Source of the DNA: Algoriphagus pacificus
Lineage (GTDB): Bacteria > Bacteroidota > Bacteroidia > Cytophagales > Cyclobacteriaceae
Length of the DNA: 64,000 bases
Assembly: GCF_017254845.1 (NCBI RefSeq)
Contig: NZ_JAFKCU010000001.1
Coordinates: forward strand, 1,075,048 to 1,139,047
Direction: 5' to 3'
Numbering within the stretch: the stretch's first letter is position 1; each line of letters starts with the position of its first letter. The position numbers and the translations under genes are program-made. The notes beneath the pieces are model-generated. The model was not told the DNA's origin. It made no database searches and saw only the letters and a list, made by a program, of their open reading frames with translations. Of this stretch, positions 1 through 7,927 are shown in pieces.

Positions 1-1
1 G

Positions 2-784
2 ATGAATTATGGGACACCTTTTATTCAAGGAATGAATGAAAGTTTTGACCAATGGCCTAATATAATCGGAGCCCGAATGTTGGGTGACATGAAATTTAAA
101 CCAACGCGGCAGTGGTGTGGAAAGGAAATGAGCCAAAATGCGGCGATGGCTTTGATATTTAGTGGGAATATCCGGATTGATACCCAAATTATGCATGGCT
201 GTCAACCGGCAAGTGCCTATCACAAGGTAACATCCACCAAAGGAGCGAGTATTTTGGAACTGGATCATAAGCCAGCATTGGATGTAGTTGGAAGTATTTT
301 GGGAGATGATCTTTTGGCTAACCCTCAAGAGCTGAAGTTTTTTGTCACCATGGGAAAAAATATGGGAGACAAATGGGAATCTTATAATCCCGGTAATTAT
401 ATCAACCGAATGTGTGTGGGGGTGGATCCTGAGTCGAAAGGCTTATTTATGGCGGAAATTGATATTGAGGAAGGAACCGAGGTTCAATTGATGCGGAGAA
501 GTTTTGAGATGGAGTATGTTTATAAAAGGACCAGAAAACTGATTGAAAAAATCAAATCCGAAAACAGAAAAATTATTTTTGGGATGTACATCAATTGTTC
601 TGGTCGCGCAGCAGCTTACTCCAATCACACAGATGAAGATGTCCGACACGTACAAGAAGCAATAAATGGGGAATTTCCATTACTTGGGATCTATGAAGCG
701 GGCGAACTTGCAGTGATAAAAAATGAGTTGCAAGTATTAGATTGGACAGGTTTATTTTGCCTTTTCAGTGAAGAAATGGTTTGA
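2..784 (+). CDS. FIST domain signal-transduction protein, C-terminal part (5' end outside window)
   Basis: The visible 260 residues match the C-terminal half of FIST proteins, which are sensory modules thought to bind small ligands such as amino acids. The final part (FGMYINCSGRAAAYS, then PLLGIYEAGELAVI and a hydrophobic WTGLFCLFSEE end) is the typical FIST_C pattern. Full FIST proteins have about 380-400 residues, so roughly a third is missing to the left of the window; the first ATG seen here is probably internal. The stop overlaps the possible TTG start of the cyclase gene that follows, so the two are very likely co-transcribed and may form one sensing and second-messenger unit. No membrane segment is visible. 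The ligand is unknown. Confidence 0.8.
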   Translation: MNYGTPFIQGMNESFDQWPNIIGARMLGDMKFKPTRQWCGKEMSQNAAMALIFSGNIRIDTQIMHGCQPASAYHKVTSTKGASILELDHKPALDVVGSILGDDLLANPQELKFFVTMGKNMGDKWESYNPGNYINRMCVGVDPESKGLFMAEIDIEEGTEVQLMRRSFEMEYVYKRTRKLIEKIKSENRKIIFGMYINCSGRAAAYSNHTDEDVRHVQEAINGEFPLLGIYEAGELAVIKNELQVLDWTGLFCLFSEEMV

Positions 785-789
785 ATCCA

Positions 790-2184
790 ATGAGCGAAGA
801 ATCGAAAGACATTTTATTGGCAGAATTGCAAAGGCAAGTTGATTACTATCGACAGCTTTCCGATGAAGTTGCTGGACAAAATATCCGAAGTGACTCTCAG
901 ATTTCGCTCCTGAAGAGAAAGCTCATTCAGAAAGAAAATGGGTTTACGATTCTTTCGGCACTTCATGATGCCTTTGGCCATCAGATTTATGAAGACAATT
1001 TTTTCACAAATACCCTAGAACTGATTAATACCACCTTAAAAATGGACAAAACGGTGGTTCTTTGGGAATTGAGTGGGCATTCAAAAGGCTTTAGCCCCAA
1101 ATTCCATATGGGGTACGAGCGAGAAGAAGTGGACTTGATTCATAACAGACAGTTGGATTTTTTGATCGAGGAAAGCCCAGTAATGAGGCCTTTTCTTGCT
1201 AACAAAAACACGAGAAGCAACAGTCTTATAGAGCAGCTTCGAGAAACTTTAATCCTACCATTTTTTATTGCTGTTCCAATCCGGATGCGTAATAAAATCA
1301 TCGCTTGGATGGTGACCGGACGCGAAAAAGAGGCTTGGCCATTTTACCCTCCGCTAGATGAAGGGGATTTGGATACCTTGATTTCTATCTCTGGATTTTT
1401 GGAAGCCGGTCTTTCAAATAGCAGTCTGTATGCGAGTTTGGAGAAAGCGAACAAGGAGCTGGAAGCCTATAATCATGAATTGGAGCAGCGAGTGGCTGAG
1501 CGAACCAAAGATCTTAGAGCCAAAAACCTCGAATTGTTTGAGGAAAAGAAGCGTTCGGAAGATCTCTTGTTGAATATTTTACCGAAAGACACAGCAGACG
1601 AATTGAAGAAAAATGGCTTTGCCAAAGCCAAACTGCAGACAGACGCAACTGTCATGTTTACTGATTTTGTGAATTTCACAAAGTTTTCATCCCAGATTTC
1701 TTCTGAGGAATTAGTGGCCGAGTTGGATTTCTGTTTTAGGAATTTTGACATGATCACAACAAAATACGGTCTGGAAAAAATCAAAACCATCGGAGATGCC
1801 TACATGAGTGCCTGTGGTGTGACAGGGGAAACTGGATCTGCATCAGATGTGATTCGGGCTGGTATCGAAATGAGGGATTTTATAGAAGAATATGGAAGAG
1901 AAAAGCCAGCAGAACTTAAAGAGTATTTTAAAATTCGAGTTGGAATTAATACTGGGCCAGTAGTTGCCGGTGTGGTAGGTTTAAAGAAATTCTCCTTTGA
2001 TATCTGGGGAGATACAGTGAATACGGCCGATCGAATTCAATCTGGTTCCATTGCAGGCAAAGTCAATGTTTCTCACTCAACATATTTAGCCTGTAAAGAT
2101 GATTTTGTCTTTGAAAGCAGAGGGAAGATTTCTGCAAAAAACAAAGGAGAAATCTTAATGTACTTTGTCGAAAACAAGAAATAA
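790..2184 (+). CDS. Class III adenylate cyclase with N-terminal sensor region and coiled coil
   Basis: About 464 residues. The C-terminal 170 residues form a class III nucleotide cyclase domain: metal-binding Asp in VMFTDFVNF (about residue 290), second Asp in TIGDAYM (about 338), and FDIWGDTVNTADRI (about 405) with the transition-state Asn and Arg. The specificity positions read Lys (KIKTIGD) and Asp (FDIWGD), the pair expected for ATP rather than GTP, so cAMP is the likely product. A heptad-rich helix (about residues 215-265) links it to an N-terminal GAF-like region without transmembrane helices. The ATG at 790 is taken as start; a TTG at 781 would overlap the stop of the upstream FIST gene. 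The upstream sensor and this cyclase probably act together. The output receptor is not in the window. Confidence 0.88.
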   Translation: MSEESKDILLAELQRQVDYYRQLSDEVAGQNIRSDSQISLLKRKLIQKENGFTILSALHDAFGHQIYEDNFFTNTLELINTTLKMDKTVVLWELSGHSKGFSPKFHMGYEREEVDLIHNRQLDFLIEESPVMRPFLANKNTRSNSLIEQLRETLILPFFIAVPIRMRNKIIAWMVTGREKEAWPFYPPLDEGDLDTLISISGFLEAGLSNSSLYASLEKANKELEAYNHELEQRVAERTKDLRAKNLELFEEKKRSEDLLLNILPKDTADELKKNGFAKAKLQTDATVMFTDFVNFTKFSSQISSEELVAELDFCFRNFDMITTKYGLEKIKTIGDAYMSACGVTGETGSASDVIRAGIEMRDFIEEYGREKPAELKEYFKIRVGINTGPVVAGVVGLKKFSFDIWGDTVNTADRIQSGSIAGKVNVSHSTYLACKDDFVFESRGKISAKNKGEILMYFVENKK

Positions 2185-2221
2185 AAAGGCTATCCCTAAA
2201 TCAATCTTACCAAAAAAAATA

Positions 2222-2252
2222 AAAAAAACCGGACAAATCTCCGGTTCTTTTC
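2222..2252. terminator. Bidirectional terminator between convergent genes
   Basis: The inverted repeat AACCGGA/TCCGGTT has an A-run before it and a T-rich run after it. It lies between the cyclase gene (plus strand) and the GH43-type gene (minus strand), so it can serve both. Confidence 0.75.
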
Positions 2253-2278
2253 ATTTCAAAATTTTTTAAATCTAGTGC

Positions 2279-3316
2279 TTACTCAGAAATCGGGTTTGCT
2301 GCCACCCCTTCAAATGTCATTTTGATAGGCTTAATTGTCCCATCTTCATTAAATTCCATCACATCAATACACATCACACGATGATCTCTTCCTTCATTTG
2401 GAATTGGTCGACGGTGATATACCATATACCAATCATCGCTTCCAGGTTTTTGGAAAGCAGAATTATGACCAGCCCCTGTGGCAATAGTGGTGTCGGATTC
2501 CAGAATCGTACCGATTCTTTCCCAAGGGCCATTGATGTTATCAGACATTGCATAGGCCACTTTATAGCTGTCGTTCGTCCAGCCACCTTCTGACCACATA
2601 AAATAATATTTTCCGTTTCTGATAAACACAAAAGGGCCTTCTACATAACCTTCAGGAGTGATTTCATGGAAAAGTTCTCCATCTTCCCAAGGTTCAAAAC
2701 CAGTAAAATCTGCATTTAACTTACCTATGTTACAATGGCTCCAACCACCGTAAAGCATGTAGTGAGTTCCATCAGTGTCTTTGAAAACAAACTGATCAAT
2801 CGGTTGGGCATCATTGTAAAAGGTGTCTATTAGTGGTTTGCCAAGATAATCCTCAAAAGGACCAGCTGGAGAATCTGCGACTGCTACACCAATACCACCG
2901 TAATGGTTGATGTCATTATTCGGATCCCATCCATTTCTGCTAGGTCTTTGCACATCATTTGCGCCAAAGAATAAATAATATTTCCCGTCTTTTTCGATGG
3001 CAGCTGGTGCCCACATGGCTTGTCTGGCCCATTTGATTGCAGCAGTATCCAGGATGTTGGAATGTTTTTCCCAAGTCACAAGGTCTTTAGATGAAAAAGC
3101 ATCAAAGTGCAACTGGTCAGTATATCCCGCAGAATATGTCGGGTATATCCAATATTCATCTCCAAATACAATCCCTTCCGGATCAGCATACCAACCCTCA
3201 GCAATAGGATTTCCTGAAAGTTTTGGAGCTTCCTCCTCTACAGTTGAGTTCTGAGGGGAATTACAAGCTGCAAAAATTGCAAACGCACTAAAAAGAATGG
3301 AATTTTTGATATTCAT
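2279..3316 (-). CDS. Glycoside hydrolase family 43-type lipoprotein
   Basis: 345 residues with a lipoprotein signal peptide (MNIKNSILFSAFAIFAAC, lipobox Cys about 18), so it is probably anchored in the outer membrane or periplasm. The mature part has the five-bladed beta-propeller pattern of GH43/GH117-like enzymes: an early catalytic-base-type Asp in GWYADPEGIV, a middle Asp in AQPIDQFVFKD, and an acid Glu in VEGPFVFIRNGKYYFMWSEGGW. GH43 members release arabinose or xylose from plant polysaccharides; related families act on algal galactans. The substrate cannot be read from sequence. It stands alone, with no SusC/SusD pair adjacent, and is convergent with the cyclase gene. Confidence 0.85.
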   Translation of the reverse strand: MNIKNSILFSAFAIFAACNSPQNSTVEEEAPKLSGNPIAEGWYADPEGIVFGDEYWIYPTYSAGYTDQLHFDAFSSKDLVTWEKHSNILDTAAIKWARQAMWAPAAIEKDGKYYLFFGANDVQRPSRNGWDPNNDINHYGGIGVAVADSPAGPFEDYLGKPLIDTFYNDAQPIDQFVFKDTDGTHYMLYGGWSHCNIGKLNADFTGFEPWEDGELFHEITPEGYVEGPFVFIRNGKYYFMWSEGGWTNDSYKVAYAMSDNINGPWERIGTILESDTTIATGAGHNSAFQKPGSDDWYMVYHRRPIPNEGRDHRVMCIDVMEFNEDGTIKPIKMTFEGVAANPISE

Positions 3317-3680
3317 TTTAAAATCTTAATAATTGATTCCGAAAAATACTAAGTGAGATTGGGAATCCGCGACCCCTAGTGTAAATTCTCTAAAATGATA
3401 CCTAAATCTTCCTGTTGAGAGATGCTTTTTCAGATTGAAAAAGTATCTAATTTCTGAGTTTGTAGGCCTTCAAATAACCAGTGAAATTCATGAAAGCCAA
3501 TTTTTCAAACCTTTCCTCCCAAAAAGGGGGATTTCTCCTATCTTTGTGCCTGCTTTTGAGGAGTATGAATTTTACTTTAGTGACAGATGTTTCAACTGGA
3601 AGTCTGAAGAATAAGTGATTTCGACTGCTGAAAATTAAAAATTGTATCAAATCACCTACTTGCTTACAAGAAAGGATATT
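3317..3680. other. Intergenic leader region upstream of ileS
   Basis: About 360 bases between the start of the GH43-type gene and ileS. It holds a TATCTTTG promoter-like box at 3539-3546. A 17-codon open frame (3565-3618) lies in the leader, but it carries no isoleucine codons, so attenuation by it is not supported. I see no T-box-like element or tRNA. Confidence 0.5.
3539..3546 (+). promoter_or_regulatory. Bacteroidota -7 box (TATCTTTG), probable ileS promoter
   Basis: The box matches the Bacteroidota -7 consensus TAnnTTTG exactly. It lies about 135 bases upstream of the preferred ileS start. A clear TTTG-type -33 box is not visible, so the call rests on the -7 box and position. Confidence 0.5.
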
Positions 3681-6600
3681 GTGAAAACATATAAAGAGTT
3701 CAAACAAGTTGATTACCCAAGTATAGGGGAAGATGTACTTCAATACTGGAAGGACAATCAAATATTCGAAAAATCCATCGCTAATAGAGAAGGTGCAGAA
3801 ACGTTCACCTTTTTTGAAGGACCTCCTTCGGCCAATGGAACTCCTGGCATTCACCATGTCATGGCGAGAACTCTGAAAGATATTTTTTGTAGGTACAAAA
3901 CTCTTCAGGGATATCAGGTTAAGAGAAAAGGTGGTTGGGATACCCATGGTTTGCCTGTAGAATTACAGGTAGAGAAAGAGTTGGGTATCACCAAAGAGGA
4001 TATCGGCAAGAAGATTTCTGTTGAAGAGTACAATAAAAAGTGCCGTGAAACTGTCATGCGATTCAAAAATGAATGGGATGATTTGACAGAAAAAATCGGC
4101 TACTGGGTGGATTTGGATGATCCATACATCACCTTTGATCCAAAATACATCGAGTCACTTTGGAGCCTTTTGAAGAAGCTTTATGAGAAAGGTTTGCTTT
4201 ATAAAGGATATACTATCCAGCCTTATTCTCCAGCTGCTGGTACTGGCTTGAGTTCTCATGAATTGAATCAGCCAGGTACTTACAAGGATGTAAAAGATAC
4301 TTCCATCACAGCTCAGTTTAAGCTGAAAGGGGAAGAAAACACCTACATATTAGCTTGGACAACAACTCCTTGGACCCTTCCTTCTAACTCTGCTTTGGCT
4401 ATTGGGGAAAATCTGGATTATGTAAAAGTGAAAACTTTTAATCCTTACACCCATGAGCCTTGCACTGTGATTTTGGCAAAAGCCAGAATGAATGCCTATC
4501 TCAATCCAAAAGCTGCTGAGCTAAAACTTGAGGATTACAAAGCGGGTGATAAACTGATCCCATTTGAAGTGGTTGGTGAGTTCAAAGGCAAAGAAATGCT
4601 TGGATGGGAATACGAGCAATTGTTCCCGATTCCTGGACTTACATTACCAAATCCAGCTTTTACGGTAGTTTCTGGGGATTATGTTACTACGGAAGATGGT
4701 ACTGGAATCGTTCACTTGGCAAAGGCATTTGGTGCTGATGACTTTAGAACTTTGGTTCAAAATGACGTACCTGGCATCTTCGTAAAAGATGATCGAGGTA
4801 ATGACCTTCCTATTGTGGATAAGCAAGGAAAGTTCATCAGCCTAGTAGGAGAATATTTAGTTGAGAAAATAGCAGAACATGGAATCACTGCCCATAAAAC
4901 TTATGGAGCTGACGATTTCTTTGTCAAGAACTATACTGAGGATGATGAAAATGCTTCGGATTTTAAAAATACCGATGTCATCATTTCCATCATTTTAAAG
5001 AATGAAAATAAAGCTTTCAAAGTAGAGAAATACGAGCACAGTTATCCACATTGCTGGAGAACTGACAAGCCTGTATTATACTACCCAATGGATAGCTGGT
5101 TTATCAAAACCACAGCTTACAAAGACCGATTGGTTGAATTGAACAAAACGATCAACTGGAAGCCAGAGGCAACAGGAACTGGACGTTTTGGTAATTGGCT
5201 GGAGAATTTGGTGGATTGGAACCTGAGTCGATCTAGATTCTGGGGGACTCCTCTACCAATCTGGAGAACTGAAGATGGCACAGAAGAGCGATGCATTGGT
5301 TCTATTGCAGAACTCGAAGCTGCTATTGCCGAATCCATCGCTAAAGGCTTTATGGAAAAGTCTCCTTACGAAGGAAAAGAAATTGATTTGCACCGTCCTT
5401 ATGTTGATGATGTGATATTGGTTTCTTCCAAAGGTGAGAAGATGGTCCGCGAATCAGATTTGATTGATGTTTGGTTTGATTCAGGAGCCATGCCTTATGC
5501 GCAATGGCATTATCCATTTGAAAATGAAGAAATATTCAAGGCAAACTATCCAGCAGATTACATTGCTGAGGGAGTGGATCAAACTCGTGGATGGTTTTTC
5601 ACTTTACATGCGATTGCCGGGATGCTATTTGATAGCGTTGCGTTCAAAAATGTAATCGCAAACGGTCTGGTTCTAGATAAGAATGGAAATAAAATGTCCA
5701 AGCGATTGGGTAATGCTATTGACCCATTCAAAACATTGAAAGAGTATGGACCAGATGCGGTTCGTTGGTACATGCTCAGCAATGCGAATCCTTGGGATAA
5801 CCTAAAATTCAATTTAGATGGTGTAACTGAAGTTCAGAGAAGATTCTTTGGAACACTTCAGAACACGTATAATTTCTTTGCGCTGTATGCAAATCTGGAT
5901 GAGTTTGTCTATGATAAGACAAAAGCAATTCCGGTAAATAAAAGAGCAGAACTAGATCAATGGATCGTATCCAAGCTTCAATCTCTCATCACAGAAGTGG
6001 AAGAAGCGATGGATAATTACGATGCTACCAAGGCTACTCGTGCTATCATGAGTTTTACTGTGGATCAGCTATCCAATTGGTATGTGAGATTGGCCAGAAA
6101 GAGATTCTGGAGAGGAGATATGAACGAGGATAAGCAAGCTGCTTATGAGACTTTGTATGAATCTTTGTTGGCTCTTACCCAACTGATGTCTTCATTTGCT
6201 CCTTTCTATGCTGATTGGTTGTATCAAAACCTTACAGCCTCTGGGACTGATGCAAAAGCTTCGGTTCATTTGACAGACTGGACAAAAGCTCAAAAAGATT
6301 TGATCAATACTGATTTGGAAGAAAGCATGGAGCTTGCTCAGACGATTTCTTCTTTAGTCCATTCATTGAGAAAGAAAGAGAAAGTAAAAGTTCGTCAGCC
6401 GCTTCAGAGAATCTTGATCCCGATCCTAAAGGAGAAGACAAAAGCTCAAATCGAGCATTTGGCAGAATTGATCAAATCCGAAGTCAATATTAAGGACATT
6501 GAATTTATCGATGATGCTTCAGGCATCTTGGTAAAAAATGTAAAACCTAATCTCCCTGTTTTGGGTAAAAAATTAGGTCCTAAAATGAGATTTGTGGTTG

Positions 6601-7055
6601 GAGCTATCAATAATTGGAGCCAAAAAGAGATTGCAGAAATCGAGCGGGAGGGTAAAATAAATGTGGCAGTGGAAGGAGAAACTATCGAGTTGCTTCTTGA
6701 GGAAGTTTTGATTTCTTCTCAGGACATTCCGGGCTGGTCAGTTGCTTCAGACCTTGGAGTAACAGTTGCTTTGGATGTAACGATTTCAGAGGAGTTGAAG
6801 CAAGAAGGTGTCGCAAGAGATCTTGTAAATAGAATCCAAAATCTGAGAAAAGACATGGGGCTTGAAGTTCAAGACAAAATCAATATTTCATTTGATGCTG
6901 GGAATGAACTTGTCAATACCTCTGTCAAGAACTTTGGGGATTACATCCAATCGGAAACCCAAGCAATCAATTTGAATTCGGTTGCTAATTTGGCGGATGG
7001 AACGATCTTGGATATGGATGATTTTGAAATCAGTGTAAAAGTGGAAAAGGCCTGA
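3681..7055 (+). CDS. ileS: Isoleucine--tRNA ligase, IleRS2-like with GIHH motif
   Basis: Class I aminoacyl-tRNA synthetase charging tRNA-Ile. It shows the nucleotide-binding motif region PPSANGTPGIHHVMAR, the CP1 editing domain (WTTTPWTLPSN and DDFRTL region), the KMSKRLGN loop (about residue 670) and a C-terminal anticodon-binding domain. It lacks the C-terminal zinc fingers of the E. coli type and resembles the eukaryote-like IleRS2 form. The HIGH signature reads G-I-H-H instead of H-x-G-H. I prefer GTG 3681 as start because the protein then begins VKTYKEFKQVDYPS, the usual family start, and an AGAAAGG ribosome-site-like stretch precedes it; an upstream TTG at 3642 would add 13 residues. 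lspA follows after 14 bases, suggesting an operon. Confidence 0.97.
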   Translation: MKTYKEFKQVDYPSIGEDVLQYWKDNQIFEKSIANREGAETFTFFEGPPSANGTPGIHHVMARTLKDIFCRYKTLQGYQVKRKGGWDTHGLPVELQVEKELGITKEDIGKKISVEEYNKKCRETVMRFKNEWDDLTEKIGYWVDLDDPYITFDPKYIESLWSLLKKLYEKGLLYKGYTIQPYSPAAGTGLSSHELNQPGTYKDVKDTSITAQFKLKGEENTYILAWTTTPWTLPSNSALAIGENLDYVKVKTFNPYTHEPCTVILAKARMNAYLNPKAAELKLEDYKAGDKLIPFEVVGEFKGKEMLGWEYEQLFPIPGLTLPNPAFTVVSGDYVTTEDGTGIVHLAKAFGADDFRTLVQNDVPGIFVKDDRGNDLPIVDKQGKFISLVGEYLVEKIAEHGITAHKTYGADDFFVKNYTEDDENASDFKNTDVIISIILKNENKAFKVEKYEHSYPHCWRTDKPVLYYPMDSWFIKTTAYKDRLVELNKTINWKPEATGTGRFGNWLENLVDWNLSRSRFWGTPLPIWRTEDGTEERCIGSIAELEAAIAESIAKGFMEKSPYEGKEIDLHRPYVDDVILVSSKGEKMVRESDLIDVWFDSGAMPYAQWHYPFENEEIFKANYPADYIAEGVDQTRGWFFTLHAIAGMLFDSVAFKNVIANGLVLDKNGNKMSKRLGNAIDPFKTLKEYGPDAVRWYMLSNANPWDNLKFNLDGVTEVQRRFFGTLQNTYNFFALYANLDEFVYDKTKAIPVNKRAELDQWIVSKLQSLITEVEEAMDNYDATKATRAIMSFTVDQLSNWYVRLARKRFWRGDMNEDKQAAYETLYESLLALTQLMSSFAPFYADWLYQNLTASGTDAKASVHLTDWTKAQKDLINTDLEESMELAQTISSLVHSLRKKEKVKVRQPLQRILIPILKEKTKAQIEHLAELIKSEVNIKDIEFIDDASGILVKNVKPNLPVLGKKLGPKMRFVVGAINNWSQKEIAEIEREGKINVAVEGETIELLLEEVLISSQDIPGWSVASDLGVTVALDVTISEELKQEGVARDLVNRIQNLRKDMGLEVQDKINISFDAGNELVNTSVKNFGDYIQSETQAINLNSVANLADGTILDMDDFEISVKVEKA

Positions 7056-7069
7056 GGTCTTAAAATAGC

Positions 7070-7711
7070 ATGAATAAATACGTTAAATATTTTGGCATTG
7101 CATTGCTGGTGATCGTGATAGATCAAGTAGTGAAAATGCTTGTTCACTTTCAGATGGATTTCGGGTCTCCAGGTCAGATTCCGATTTTTGGTGACTGGTT
7201 TAAACTTCATTATACCACGAATCCAGGAATGGCTTTTGGGATGGAGATCGGTTCGGAATACGGAAAATTAATCCTTACTTCTTTCCGATTGGTAGCGATG
7301 GCAGGGATTGGCTATTATTTATATCATATTATTGAGAAGAAAAACCATCCTGTTTTCATCGTTTGTATTGCCATGATTTTAGGTGGAGCGATCGGGAATT
7401 TGGTTGATTCTATCTTCTACGGTGTTTGGTTAAATAATGCACCTTACAACGCACCTTCTCCATGGTTTCATGGTCAAGTAGTAGATATGTTTTACTTCGA
7501 TATCTGGGAAGGATACATTCCTGATTGGGTGCCAGTTTGGGGAGGAGATTACACTGCACTTTGGCCGATTTTCAATGTTGCAGATGCATCTATTTTTATT
7601 GGTGTTGCAATTATTTTGATCTTCCAAGGTCGGTTTTTCCCAGAGCATAAAATTGAGGAGGAAGAGCCTGCAGAATCAGAAGAAATAAAATCTTCTATCG
7701 AAAACGAATAA
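7070..7711 (+). CDS. lspA: Lipoprotein signal peptidase (signal peptidase II)
   Basis: Inner-membrane aspartyl protease that cleaves the signal peptide of diacylglyceryl-prolipoproteins. Four transmembrane helices are visible. The catalytic aspartates are Asp113 (GGAIGNLVDSIFYG) and Asp172 (FNVADASIFIG), both in their conserved settings; FKLHYTTNPGMAFG matches the conserved N-terminal-half box. At 213 residues it is longer than the E. coli enzyme (164), with an extra loop (about residues 120-165) and an acidic C-terminal tail, as in other Bacteroidota. It is co-directional with ileS, 14 bases downstream; ileS-lspA linkage is widespread. It will process the many lipoproteins encoded in this window. 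Confidence 0.96.
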   Translation: MNKYVKYFGIALLVIVIDQVVKMLVHFQMDFGSPGQIPIFGDWFKLHYTTNPGMAFGMEIGSEYGKLILTSFRLVAMAGIGYYLYHIIEKKNHPVFIVCIAMILGGAIGNLVDSIFYGVWLNNAPYNAPSPWFHGQVVDMFYFDIWEGYIPDWVPVWGGDYTALWPIFNVADASIFIGVAIILIFQGRFFPEHKIEEEEPAESEEIKSSIENE

Positions 7712-7719
7712 TAAAGAAG

Positions 7720-7756
7720 GCTTCATCTAATATTTTAAAAGATGAAGCTTTTTTAT
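7720..7756 (+). terminator. Rho-independent terminator after lspA
   Basis: Stem GCTTCATCT pairs with AGATGAAGC around a short A/T loop and is followed by six T residues. It closes the ileS-lspA operon. Confidence 0.85.
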
Positions 7757-7927
7757 TTTTTTCATCAATTTTTTCAAAAAACCGCCTATCTCCCTCCATT
7801 CTGTGCAAATTTTATGTAATTTTCAAGCTGCATGCTCCACAAAATGTGAAGTGGAAGTCATTTTTGGTCTCTTTTATTGAATTCGTTAATCAATAATTGA
7901 CCTAGCTGTTTTCCGAAAATCCCAGTT

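Noticed and set aside
3565-3618. 17-codon frame in the ileS leader as attenuator peptide
   Set aside because: It has no isoleucine codons and no visible terminator/antiterminator pair follows.
3447-3947. 166-residue minus-strand frame overlapping the ileS start
   Set aside because: It is antisense to conserved ileS coding sequence, has no recognisable domain and an implausible composition.
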